DNA from: Sphingobacterium sp. UBA2700
GTDB lineage: Bacteria; Bacteroidota; Bacteroidia; Sphingobacteriales; Sphingobacteriaceae
Length of the DNA: 64,000 nucleotides
Reading direction: 5' to 3'
NCBI GenBank assembly: GCA_002354335.1
Contig: DELI01000004.1
Span: 102,195-166,194, forward strand
Below the pieces are notes generated by a model. The model did no database searches. It had not been told where the DNA came from and was given only the letters and a program-made list of their open reading frames with translations. Position numbers and translations under genes: made by a program. Positions 18,561 through 25,927 of this stretch are shown piece by piece (position 1 is the first letter of the stretch; each line of letters begins with the position of its first letter).

Positions 18561-19199
18561 CTATTTTGGACGATGCGAAATAAAATGTGCTTTCAATTTA
18601 TCCAAGCCGATATTCTCTTCAATCTTATCCAACTCCCATAACCAGGCTTTATCTGGCAGTACCTCGGATCGTTCTTTCGAGTTGATCAGATCTAAAGCCT
18701 TCACTTTGATTGTTTTTTCAATCGGTGGGACTTCGTTGTGCTGACGTCTAGACGTGCGCAAAATCTGAAATTCGAGATTTGGCCATTTATGAATGTTAGC
18801 GAAATTCGCAGTATAGATCTGATGGTATTCGCGGGCAGGAATAATATTGTTGTAGATGCCTGTGCATTTATTGCCATTGACCTCTTTTACGGCAACTAAA
18901 AGTTCATAACTTGTTTCATTGGCGATAAAAAACTTCACTAAGCCTTCTTTTTGTTCGCCCGTCAAGGCTAGGAAGATACCTTTGTCAATAAACTTTGTAG
19001 TCGTATTGACCTGTTGCGGTTCCTCATCTTCCTCCATACGCATATTGCCATGCACTAAAGTGATCTTATCTTGCATAACGGGTATCTCAAAGCCTGTATC
19101 GTCCGTTACCCCGACTAAGCCGTTCGCCATAAAAGCGGTAATATGTCCTTCAATCGGTTCGTCTACGAACCGTACTAAATCGCCTATTTTAAAATTCAT
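18561..19199 (-). CDS. DUF2027-like protein lacking a Smr domain
   Basis: A 212-aa protein. The N-terminus (FKIGDLVRFVDEPIEGHITAF, then GFEIPVMQDKITLVHG) matches the opening of Bacteroidota DUF2027 proteins, followed by a beta-rich middle (about residues 70-165). In the usual family a C-terminal Smr nuclease-like domain follows. Here the chain ends after a short helix at about 212 with no DLHG-type motif, so it is a Smr-less form or a shortened copy. It sits 4 nt upstream-overlapping with the aminotransferase gene (19196-19199). Confidence 0.6.
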   Translation of the reverse strand: MNFKIGDLVRFVDEPIEGHITAFMANGLVGVTDDTGFEIPVMQDKITLVHGNMRMEEDEEPQQVNTTTKFIDKGIFLALTGEQKEGLVKFFIANETSYELLVAVKEVNGNKCTGIYNNIIPAREYHQIYTANFANIHKWPNLEFQILRTSRRQHNEVPPIEKTIKVKALDLINSKERSEVLPDKAWLWELDKIEENIGLDKLKAHFISHRPK

Positions 19200-20281
19200 C
19201 TCAATTTATCTATAGTAGCTATTAATCTGTCTATGTCTTCGAGCTTATTGTATAAATGTAGCCCAATTCGAATGCCTGTTCCACGTGGGAAGCATTTTAT
19301 GCCTGCTTCCAATAGTTTTGGGTAAAGCGCTTGATCGAGTTGAATATTGATCAAAGCAGAGCGCAGTGGTCGGCGTGCAATTTCCGGTAATAGTAGGTCG
19401 CGCTCAGCAAGTAAACTATAGGCCTCATCGCAAAGTGTCGTTATATGTTCGCCGATTGCGTCAAACCCTAATTCTTCGAATAGCAGCAAGGATTCTTTCA
19501 GCGTACCTTGGCTCACGGTGTCCACATGTCCTGGCTCGAAAAAAGTGTCCAAAACGCTTTTATTGCTCCAGAAATCAGTGCTGGGTCTGGGAATACCTTT
19601 TAGTCCTAGCTCCAATGCCGCCTGTAGTTTTTGGTTCAACAACAAAAAACCGTTTCCAAATCCCGAACATAACCATTTATAACCGCTGCAGGATAAGGCA
19701 TCGATGCCTGAACGGTCGAATGCGAAATCCTCCGTTCCCAAATATTGCGAACCGTCAGCAATAATCCAGATATCAGGATATTCCTCTTTCAAACGCCTAA
19801 AAAATCGTGGGTCTATCTTTAATCCGCTGATATATTGAACGATGCTGATCAATAATACATTGGGTTTATAATCCTCGATTGCTTTCAGGATATTTTCTTC
19901 GACCTGCTCATCCGCCTTAACCGTTTTATAGGCTAAATTTCGTGAAATGATCGGGTAGAGGATCGATGGATACTCGCCCTCCAATGCCAAATAACGGTAA
20001 TCTTTCGGCAATAAGTCGATGAGCGTAGAATAGCCGAACGAGAAATTTGGCGTCAAATAGACTTTATGTTCAGCGGTGTGAAAAACCCTTGCAATGGTAT
20101 CCTTTACGGTGCTCAGAAAAGAAGTTTGCTGATCGCGTAGATCCGTATCCACCCGGAAGAATTGCTCTTCCCAAGTTCGTCGCCAGTGCAAGCTGCGTTT
20201 CGGAACTAAACCATTCCCCGAACTATTGACATAGCAAATATCTGCTGAAAGGTTAAAGTGATCGCTGAAAGTCATAGGCAT
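19196..20281 (-). CDS. Class V PLP-dependent aminotransferase
   Basis: A 361-aa fold-type I PLP enzyme of the cysteine-desulfurase/serine-pyruvate aminotransferase class. The cofactor lysine is recognisable in CSGYKWLCSGFGNGFL (about residues 172-187), preceded by IIADGSQYLGTEDF with the PLP-binding Asp. The specific substrate cannot be read from the sequence. Two ATGs are possible (20281 or 20275). The 5' end overlaps the aat gene by 29 nt and the 3' end overlaps the DUF2027-like gene by 4 nt, so the three probably share a transcript. Confidence 0.8.
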   Translation of the reverse strand: MPMTFSDHFNLSADICYVNSSGNGLVPKRSLHWRRTWEEQFFRVDTDLRDQQTSFLSTVKDTIARVFHTAEHKVYLTPNFSFGYSTLIDLLPKDYRYLALEGEYPSILYPIISRNLAYKTVKADEQVEENILKAIEDYKPNVLLISIVQYISGLKIDPRFFRRLKEEYPDIWIIADGSQYLGTEDFAFDRSGIDALSCSGYKWLCSGFGNGFLLLNQKLQAALELGLKGIPRPSTDFWSNKSVLDTFFEPGHVDTVSQGTLKESLLLFEELGFDAIGEHITTLCDEAYSLLAERDLLLPEIARRPLRSALINIQLDQALYPKLLEAGIKCFPRGTGIRIGLHLYNKLEDIDRLIATIDKLR

Positions 20282-20921
20282 TGATTTCTTGTTGTTGTAT
20301 GATTGCTAAAAACTCTTCCTGCGGCATAAGGGTTGCGCCCATGCTTTCCAAATGTGCTGAATGAACCTGACAGTCGATCAAGGAGATTCCAAAATCTTCC
20401 GCTAGGCTTATCAAGGCTACCTTCGACGCATTGGACACTTTGGAAAACATGCTTTCGCCGCCAAAAACATTCCCAACTTTAACGCCGTATAAGCCACCTA
20501 CAAGCTGATCTTGTTCCCACACCTCGACACTATGCGCATAACCATGCTCGTGGAGCGAGATATAGGCGGCTTTCATCTCCGGTAAGATCCATGTTCCTTG
20601 CTGACCTTCGCGTACAATCCGAGCGCATTGATCGATCACCTGTTCAAATGCCTGATTATAGGTTACCTGAAATCTCTTGGATCGTAGTACTTGGCGCATA
20701 CTTTTGGAAATTTTCAAATTTCCCTTCCGTATCACAAAGCGCTCATGTGGCGAATACCAAAGAATGGGTGTGTCTTCGTCATACCAAGGGAAAATACCGT
20801 TTTGATAGGCTAATAACAAGCGCTCTTCCGATAAATCGCCTCCGATGGCTAATAAGCCGTCTTCGTCCGCCAAGCGCGGATGTGGAAAAGCCAATTTTGC
20901 TTCATCCAATAAATAAGGCAT
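20253..20921 (-). CDS. aat: Leucyl/phenylalanyl-tRNA-protein transferase
   Basis: Transfers Leu or Phe from tRNA to N-terminal Arg/Lys of proteins, creating N-degrons for ClpAP. The 222-aa sequence has the family core: FPHPRLADEDGLLAIGGDLS (residues 12-31), NGIFPWYDEDTPILWYSPHERFVI (about 41-64) and GVKVGNVFGGESMFSKVSNASKVAL (about 142-166). It is preceded by rbfA (13-nt gap) and overlapped by the aminotransferase gene. Confidence 0.95.
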   Translation of the reverse strand: MPYLLDEAKLAFPHPRLADEDGLLAIGGDLSEERLLLAYQNGIFPWYDEDTPILWYSPHERFVIRKGNLKISKSMRQVLRSKRFQVTYNQAFEQVIDQCARIVREGQQGTWILPEMKAAYISLHEHGYAHSVEVWEQDQLVGGLYGVKVGNVFGGESMFSKVSNASKVALISLAEDFGISLIDCQVHSAHLESMGATLMPQEEFLAIIQQQEINAYDFQRSL

Positions 20922-20934
20922 GCGTTAGGCTAAA

Positions 20935-21309
20935 CTATTCTTCCGGTTGACGAGGCTCCTTGCTGATTTCCTCAAATATTTTGTCCATATGTTCCACGTA
21001 CTCGTTAGTGTCGTCTAAGAAGAACTCCAAGTTCGGAACAATGCGCGCTTGATTTTTGATGCGTGCGCCAAGTTTATAACGTATCTCGCTAGTTTTTGAA
21101 CGAATGCTATCAATATCAGCTTTCGCAGTATTTGTGTTCAAAAAACTGAGAAATACGCGAGCAATGGAGAGGTCAGGCGTTACACGCACTTTTGTTACGG
21201 TAATAAAGGCACCAGGAGCCCACGAATTCCCCTCTCTCTGAAACATCTCTGCTAAATCTTGCTGAATTACGCCGGCAAATCGTTGCTGTCTTTTACTTTC
21301 TGTTCCCAT
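20935..21309 (-). CDS. rbfA: Ribosome-binding factor A
   Basis: A 124-aa single KH-domain protein that binds the 30S subunit and helps mature the 5' end of 16S rRNA, notably in the cold. The family pattern is visible: RFAGVIQQDLAEMFQRE, ITVTKVRVTPDLSIARVFLSFL, IRYKLGARIKNQARIVPNLEFFLDDTNEY. The acidic tail (EPRQPEE) is typical. It is first of the run rbfA-aat-aminotransferase-DUF2027 on the minus strand. Confidence 0.95.
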   Translation of the reverse strand: MGTESKRQQRFAGVIQQDLAEMFQREGNSWAPGAFITVTKVRVTPDLSIARVFLSFLNTNTAKADIDSIRSKTSEIRYKLGARIKNQARIVPNLEFFLDDTNEYVEHMDKIFEEISKEPRQPEE

Positions 21310-21495
21310 AATGATATTGAATCTGAAAACGTTTCATTACGTTTACATTTACACAAATATAGGGATTTAAAAAAAATGCTTTGTTATCTCCTTTCAATAT
21401 TATGCAGAGTTTGCTGTAAAGAGACTGGAACGATAAGGCTTGGTTAGGCTTAGGCAAGAGCTTGATTTGGTCTTGCTTTTAGTAGAGCTAATGTA

Positions 21496-21574
21496 TAACC
21501 CAATCATAGCCCTTTCAGAGCGGCTTTGATTGGGTTATACATTGGGTTTACATTGGGTTTGAAAAGGGAGTGAG
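21496..21574 (-). repeat. Structured dispersed repeat, copy 1
   Basis: On the minus strand it carries tandem AACCCAATGTA units, then a hairpin (21537-21496) with stem AACCCAATCAAAGCC, one mismatch and a GCTCTGAAAG loop region. The second copy is at 52041-52120 on the plus strand, with compensatory stem changes. Confidence 0.75.
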
Positions 21575-21845
21575 ATGAAGAAGGTAGTATGGAGTGTCGT
21601 TGGATATAAGGCGTTAGATTTTTGAGTGTTGTCTGAACCAGGAAAGGAAGAGTTTTTAGGATTATCAGGATCGGATATGCTGTGTGATGAAGGACAGGAT
21701 CAGCGGTCAGGTAATGTGACATATGATGCATTGTGTTTTTTCTAGGAGATGTTTAGTGAAACGTCTCTACACATTGGCGTCCATTTGGCGTCTATGCAGT
21801 TTTGAACTATATAGGCGGGAATCAGATTGGAAAGGAATCAATCCG

Positions 21846-21999
21846 ATGAAATATTATCGTAAGATTATATCTGCACAGGGAGAGGTCACAAAAAAAGTTA
21901 ATCTATCTATCTATCCAAACAGCGGAAAGTGTTTGGGGTTATATCAATACCCGTAACAAGTCTACTATTGGTTGGGAATGTGAAAAAACAACTATTTGA
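21846..21999 (+). pseudogene. Possible frameshifted coding relic
   Basis: From the ATG at 21846 one frame reads MKYYRKIISAQGEVTKK and on to LSIYPNSGK. Skipping one base near 21930 it continues VWGYINTRNKSTIGWECEK and stops at 21997-21999. The two halves look like one short chain with a 1-nt insertion. The family is not recognised, and the join is inferred from sense alone. Confidence 0.25.
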
Positions 22000-22057
22000 T
22001 GAATGTAGCAAGTTTCGGGTTTTCAGACATCTGCTATCTACCGTTTTAATTGGATAT

Positions 22058-23089
22058 TTACTTTTCTTTACTCAACTGGATTTCCAATTGTTTAACCGTA
22101 GGCAATTGGCTTTTGAATTCTTTAGGTAATGCCTGTGTAAGTTTGTATTCGCTAATGCCGATCGGTTTTTGAATATCACGCAAAGAATATTCTGCATCCA
22201 CCTTGTTTTTGTGCTTGCAAAGGATTAATCCGATACTTGGATTGTCCTGCTCGTTCTTAAGTTGGCTATCAATTGCCGAAAGATAGAAATTCAATTTACC
22301 TGCATATTCAGGTTTGAATTTGCCCGATTTGAGCTCTACCACGATATAGCTACGTAAATGTAAGTGATAAAAAAGCAAATCAATAAAGTATTCATTGTCG
22401 CTAACAATAATTGAATATTGTCTGCCAACAAATGCAAAGCCTTTACCTAATTCCAGTAAAAACTGCGTAATATGTTGCATCATTGCATTTTCGATTTCTC
22501 GCTCTAACGCATCATCTTCTAAACCTAAAAAATCGAAATTATAGGGGTTTTTCAGTGTTTCGACCGCCAACTCCGATTGTAGCAGGGGTAAAGTGTTCTG
22601 AAAGTTGGTAGTTGCTTTTCCCTTAGTCTGATAATACTTGTTTTTGATCGAAATCTCCAATTGTTCTCTACTCCATCCATTTTCGGCAGTTGCTTTACAA
22701 TAAAATAATGCTTCTTTGGTGTTTTTGATTTTTGAGATAATAAGACGGTTATGCCCCCACGGAATTTGTGCCACAGGTTGTGGCACAAATTCGGAAACTG
22801 TATTATAAAACAAATGCCACTGTCTGATAGCATACAAATTTCGCCTTGAAAAACCGTTGATATCAGGGAAACTCAATTTAAGATCAGTTGATAATTGTTC
22901 CAAGACACCATCGCCCCAATTTGCTTCCTGTTGTTTGCTTACAATATCTTTTGCCAAATCCCAATACAACTCGATTAGCTGTGTATTTACACTTACAGCA
23001 GCTTTTAGCTGTGCCGATTTGATTTTCCGCTTAATAGCTTCAAGCCATTTGTTGTATTGGTTTGTCTTGATTGCTTGTGACCTAGGCAT
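22058..23089 (-). CDS. PDDEXK nuclease-domain protein (DUF1016/YhcG family)
   Basis: A 343-aa protein of the YhcG family. It has an N-terminal DUF1016 helical domain (about residues 10-160, with LIELYWDLAKDIVSKQQ and YAIRQWHLFY) and a C-terminal PDDEXK-type nuclease core. The core shows FIDLLFYHLHLRSYIVVELKSGKFKPEYAGKLNFY (about 232-266), with the Asp and the ExK catalytic residues in place. Members occur near restriction-modification and mobile regions; their biological role is not settled. It stands alone here, surrounded by non-coding repeats, with no methylase or specificity subunit in view. Confidence 0.85.
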   Translation of the reverse strand: MPRSQAIKTNQYNKWLEAIKRKIKSAQLKAAVSVNTQLIELYWDLAKDIVSKQQEANWGDGVLEQLSTDLKLSFPDINGFSRRNLYAIRQWHLFYNTVSEFVPQPVAQIPWGHNRLIISKIKNTKEALFYCKATAENGWSREQLEISIKNKYYQTKGKATTNFQNTLPLLQSELAVETLKNPYNFDFLGLEDDALEREIENAMMQHITQFLLELGKGFAFVGRQYSIIVSDNEYFIDLLFYHLHLRSYIVVELKSGKFKPEYAGKLNFYLSAIDSQLKNEQDNPSIGLILCKHKNKVDAEYSLRDIQKPIGISEYKLTQALPKEFKSQLPTVKQLEIQLSKEK

Positions 23090-23158
23090 TTTGAAATAAT
23101 ATATTTTGCTTAGGTAAATTTAACAATAATAGGGATTGCAGGGATCATTGTATTCCCA

Positions 23159-23272
23159 TTAACTTCCTCGTTTTCTGCTTTTCTTATTTTTCTTTATTCG
23201 GCCGGCAAATTCCTGTTTTCTGTAGTCTTCGCCATGTGGTTCCGGCAGTAACCCACCCATCGGTCTATCCAT
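23159..23272 (-). CDS. Candidate 37-aa basic peptide gene
   Basis: An ATG at 23272 opens 37 codons ending at TAA 23159-23161. The product starts MDRPMGGLLPEPHGEDYRKQ and ends with a strongly basic KKNKKSRKRGS tail. It lies upstream of the PDDEXK gene on the same strand. No homologue is recognised, and an overlapping frame is also open, so this is a weak call. Confidence 0.25.
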   Translation of the reverse strand: MDRPMGGLLPEPHGEDYRKQEFAGRIKKNKKSRKRGS

Positions 23273-23343
23273 AAATCATCGGTTTTAAAAAGAGTATGGG
23301 ACTCCTCAACTTGATCCTCCCTATTATTTACTAAAATAAAAAA

Positions 23344-23370
23344 GCAACTCCAAAAGGGGTGCATTTTTTG
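23344..23370. terminator. Bidirectional terminator hairpin
   Basis: GCAACTCC (23344-23351) with AAAA loop pairs with GGGGTGC (23356-23362), with one bulge, and is followed by ATTTTTT. The minus strand also ends in TTTTTT. No protein gene abuts it. Confidence 0.55.
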
Positions 23371-23437
23371 TGCTCTCGCTGCTACAAAACTCCTAAATAA
23401 TCCCAGCCTCGTTTTTCTAAAAATTAGGGCATAAAAA

Positions 23438-23471
23438 AAGACTTGTCGTGGGCATAGTGACAAGTCTTCAA
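23438..23471 (-). terminator. Intrinsic terminator of the orphan transcript
   Basis: On the minus strand AAGACTTGTC (23469-23460) pairs perfectly with GACAAGTCTT (23448-23439), followed by TTTTT. The 10-bp stem is perfect. Confidence 0.75.
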
Positions 23472-23606
23472 ATCAAAATTAGTTTATAATTGGATAGAAT
23501 AATATTTTTCAAGTTTTAAGACTTTTTGGGTCTATCATGTTTAGTATTTCTAGGTGGTTATTAACGTGAGTAGTAACTCACTATTTGTTTTTTCATTCCC
23601 CTTTAC
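23443..23606 (-). ncRNA. Candidate orphan small RNA / leader-like transcript
   Basis: A stand-alone transcription unit of about 165 nt. A good promoter lies at 23611-23642, transcription would start near 23606, and a strong intrinsic terminator ends it near 23440. Internal structure includes hairpin GTGAGT-TACT-ACTCAC (23582-23567). Two mini-ORFs occur in it: MKKQIVSYYSR (23596-23561, preceded by AAAGGGGA) and MIDPKSLKT (23538-23509). No protein gene follows the terminator. The family is not recognised. Confidence 0.55.
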
Positions 23607-23610
23607 ATCA

Positions 23611-23642
23611 CAAACATAGGGCTTTAATTCAGACCCTACAAG
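23611..23642 (-). promoter_or_regulatory. Promoter of the orphan transcript
   Basis: On the minus strand CTTG (23642-23639), exactly 20 nt, then TATGTTTG (23618-23611), a full match to the Bacteroidota TTG/N17-23/TAnnTTTG consensus. A small palindrome AAGTAA-GTGG-TTACTT sits just upstream (23658-23673) and could be an operator. Confidence 0.65.
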
Positions 23643-23897
23643 ATGTTTTTTAAAAAAAAGTAAGTGGTTACTTAATTTGATTTAACATTTTTTAACTCTA
23701 GTTGATTAGTAGATTTTAGGCGAATTCTCTGTTTCATCTTATTAAGTTTTTGTTGTTTTTAGATTAAAAAACGGCGTTTTTGAATATCTCAATGCGATAT
23801 GTTAAACCTGGGCAGTGTATGGGATTAATTGAAAAACAATGCGAAAAACTACCTGTTTTTGTCTGTTTAATTGGTATTTTTGTTTCTCAAATTATTG

Positions 23898-25235
23898 ATG
23901 ATGAAGATTTGGCAGAAAAATATTGACGTGGATTCTTTTGTAGAATCCTTTACAGTTGGGCGCGATCGTGAGATGGACTTGCAACTTGCGGGTGCTGATG
24001 TTTTGGGTTCTTTGGCGCATACAAAAATGCTAGCAAGCATTGGATTGATGAGCGCGGAGGATCTTGCTGCGGTTCAGCGAGAACTGAAAAATATTTATCA
24101 AGAGGTATTGGACGCGGAGTTTCAGATTGAGGATTCGGTAGAGGATGTTCACTCGCAAGTGGAGATGATGCTGACGCAGCGCATCGGTGAGGCGGGGAAG
24201 AAAATTCACTCCGGCAGATCGAGAAATGATCAGGTTTTAGTGGACCTTAAGCTGTATTTCCGTTCAGAGATTGAAAGCATCTTTAAGAACACAGAAATTT
24301 TGTTTGAGCAATTAATAAGCTTGAGCAATCAATATAAGTCGGTTTTAATGCCAGGATATACGCACTTGCAGATTGCCATGCCGTCCTCTTTTGGATTATG
24401 GTTTGGAGCATATGCAGAGAGCTTAGTAGACGATTTACAATTGTTGAAGGCTGCTTGGGCAGTCTGCAATAAAAATCCGCTAGGCTCGGCGGCGGGCTAT
24501 GGTTCTTCGTTTCCGTTGAACCGCACCATGACCACCCAATTATTAGGGTTCGAGGATTTGAACTATAATGTGGTCTATGCACAAATGGGACGAGGCAAGA
24601 CGGAAAGGATCTTAGCGCAGGCGATGAGTTCCATTGCAGCGACATTAGCGAAGTTTGCAATGGATGTAACCTTATTCATCAATCAAAACTTTGGCTTTAT
24701 TTCCTTCCCGGCCCATCTAACAACGGGATCCAGCATTATGCCGCACAAGAAGAACCCGGATGTTTTTGAATTGATTCGCTCTCGCTGCAATAAGATTCAG
24801 GCATTGCCAAATGAAATTGCTATGATGACGACCAACCTTCCGGTTGGCTATCATCGCGACTTGCAGTTGTTGAAGGAAAATCTTTTCCCAGCATTCCAAT
24901 CTTTGAACGATTGCTTGGCGATTGCGACTTACATGCTACAGAATATTACGATCAAGGATAATATATTGGATGACCCAAAATACGATTACCTGTTCAGTGT
25001 AGAAGTGGTAAACAATGAGGTATTAAAAGGAGTACCGTTTCGCGAGGCTTATAAGAATATTGGCTTAGCGATTGAAGAGGGTAATTTTAATCCTTCGAAA
25101 GAGGTGCAGCATACGCATGAAGGCAGTATCGGCAATCTATGCAATGATCAGATCGAAAGAATGTTTTCGGAAGTCAAGCAGTCCTTCGGTTTTGAGAAGG
25201 TTCATCAGGCTTTAGAGGATTTGCTGAAAGCTTAA
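23898..25235 (+). CDS. argH: Argininosuccinate lyase
   Basis: Last step of arginine synthesis: cleaves argininosuccinate to arginine and fumarate. The fumarase/aspartase-superfamily signature GSSIMPHKKNPD lies at about residues 275-286, with EDSVEDVHSQVEMML and HSGRSRNDQVLVDLKLY upstream. The frame is open upstream to 23871 (TTG), but a -7 box TATTTTTG occupies 23875-23882, so the ATG at 23898 or 23901 (MKIWQKNIDVDSF) is the real start; 445 aa. No other arginine genes lie nearby. Confidence 0.95.
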   Translation: MMKIWQKNIDVDSFVESFTVGRDREMDLQLAGADVLGSLAHTKMLASIGLMSAEDLAAVQRELKNIYQEVLDAEFQIEDSVEDVHSQVEMMLTQRIGEAGKKIHSGRSRNDQVLVDLKLYFRSEIESIFKNTEILFEQLISLSNQYKSVLMPGYTHLQIAMPSSFGLWFGAYAESLVDDLQLLKAAWAVCNKNPLGSAAGYGSSFPLNRTMTTQLLGFEDLNYNVVYAQMGRGKTERILAQAMSSIAATLAKFAMDVTLFINQNFGFISFPAHLTTGSSIMPHKKNPDVFELIRSRCNKIQALPNEIAMMTTNLPVGYHRDLQLLKENLFPAFQSLNDCLAIATYMLQNITIKDNILDDPKYDYLFSVEVVNNEVLKGVPFREAYKNIGLAIEEGNFNPSKEVQHTHEGSIGNLCNDQIERMFSEVKQSFGFEKVHQALEDLLKA

Positions 25236-25295
25236 CGGCTTGATAATCTGATAGTGATAATTTATTCTTATTTTTGATTCTAATTGAAAATCGTA

Positions 25296-25556
25296 ATGGG
25301 AATAGTTGAGACATCGAGCAAAAAGTTTAAAAAAAATCAGAAGGAATTTTTTGAACTAGCGGATCTTGGGCAACAGATAATTATTAAGCGTGGGAAAAAG
25401 CAAGCTTACCTTTTAACTCCTGTTTCTGAAGAAGAGTTATCTTTCGGCCGAGAAATGAGTGAAAGACTCCAATTGTCTGAACAGCAATTTAAAGATGGTG
25501 ATTTCGTGAGAATAAAATCTCAAAATGAATTGAAAGCTTTTTTAGAAAACCTCTAG
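25296..25556 (+). CDS. Phd/YefM-type antitoxin (orphan)
   Basis: An 86-aa protein with the prevent-host-death/YefM pattern: VETSSKKFKKNQKEFFELADLGQQIIIKRGKKQAYLLTPV (residues about 3-42) is the DNA-binding N-terminal fold. The Glu/Lys-rich C-terminal helix would bind the toxin. Antitoxins of this class repress their own operon and neutralise YoeB/Txe-type ribosome-dependent mRNA interferases. The downstream toxin frame begins at the base after the stop but is broken, so the antitoxin is now orphaned. ATG at 25296 is chosen; a TTG at 25284 is also open. Confidence 0.75.
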   Translation: MGIVETSSKKFKKNQKEFFELADLGQQIIIKRGKKQAYLLTPVSEEELSFGREMSERLQLSEQQFKDGDFVRIKSQNELKAFLENL

Positions 25557-25825
25557 ATGTACGATCTCATCTTCACCCCTTCGGCAATCTCTGATATTAA
25601 ATTTTTAAAAAAGACAGATCAAGCGGCGTAAAGGAAGGTTGAGAATTAGAAGAATTGAGGATTCATCCAAGGAGTGGAACTGGTAAACCGAAAATTAAGA
25701 AGCATAACCTTGCTAGACTTTATTCAAGGCGAATTACTAAAAAACACAGATTAGTGTATTTAATCAATGATTTAGAAATTTTTGTCCATATAATATCCGC
25801 AAAAGGCCATTATGGCGATAAATAA
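25557..25825 (+). pseudogene. Broken YoeB/Txe-family toxin
   Basis: The ATG follows the antitoxin stop directly. Frame 1 reads MYDLIFTPSAISDIKFLKK and stops at TAA 25629-25631. From 25643 another frame reads ELEELRIHPRSGTGKPK, then HNLARLYSRRITKKHRLVYL, ending SAKGHYGDK at 25825. This is the YoeB core, with the catalytic Arg of SRRI and His of GHYG kept. The least damage that explains it is one nonsense change at 25629 and a 1-nt loss at about 25641-25644. The toxin is therefore inactive as read. Confidence 0.75.
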
Positions 25826-25897
25826 AACTTTCATGTTTCCATTGAAACACCAACAGGGATGAAAGTTCTTGATGGCCTTTGAAAACAGACGCTTTCA
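25824..25897. repeat. 74-bp dispersed repeat, copy 1
   Basis: Starts AAAACTTTCATG and ends AAAACAGACGCTTTCA. It contains the inverted pair AACTTTCAT/ATGAAAGTT. The second copy is at 39155-39227 in the same orientation. Both lie just beyond a terminator of a minus-strand gene. Confidence 0.8.
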
Positions 25898-25927
25898 AAA
25901 AAAAGGAGGTTTTTAAACCTCCTTTTT
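25898..25927. terminator. Terminator of galM (bidirectional)
   Basis: AGGAGGTTT (25904-25912) pairs with AAACCTCCT (25915-25923), with A/T runs on both sides. The galM stop (25913-25915) lies in the hairpin. Confidence 0.8.

Larger units (their letters stand above)
21310..22057. other. 748-nt gap with structured repeats and a coding relic
   Basis: No intact gene is seen. The gap holds a covarying hairpin repeat (21496-21574), half of a GGAAAGGAAG-type repeat (about 21638-21680), a hairpin GAGATGTTT/AAACGTCTC (21746-21767) and a possible frameshifted coding relic (21846-21999). Confidence 0.5.

Noticed and set aside
22058..23089. Complete restriction-modification or phage-defence system
   Set aside because: Only one nuclease-like gene is present; no methyltransferase, specificity subunit, helicase or other defence gene adjoins it.
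23194..23463. 89-codon minus-strand frame beginning at TTG 23463
   Set aside because: Its start lies inside a strong terminator stem, it crosses another terminator at 23344-23370, and no family is recognised.
21310..23870. CRISPR array
   Set aside because: The repeats here are not evenly spaced, have no unique spacers and no cas genes; they are dispersed hairpin repeats.
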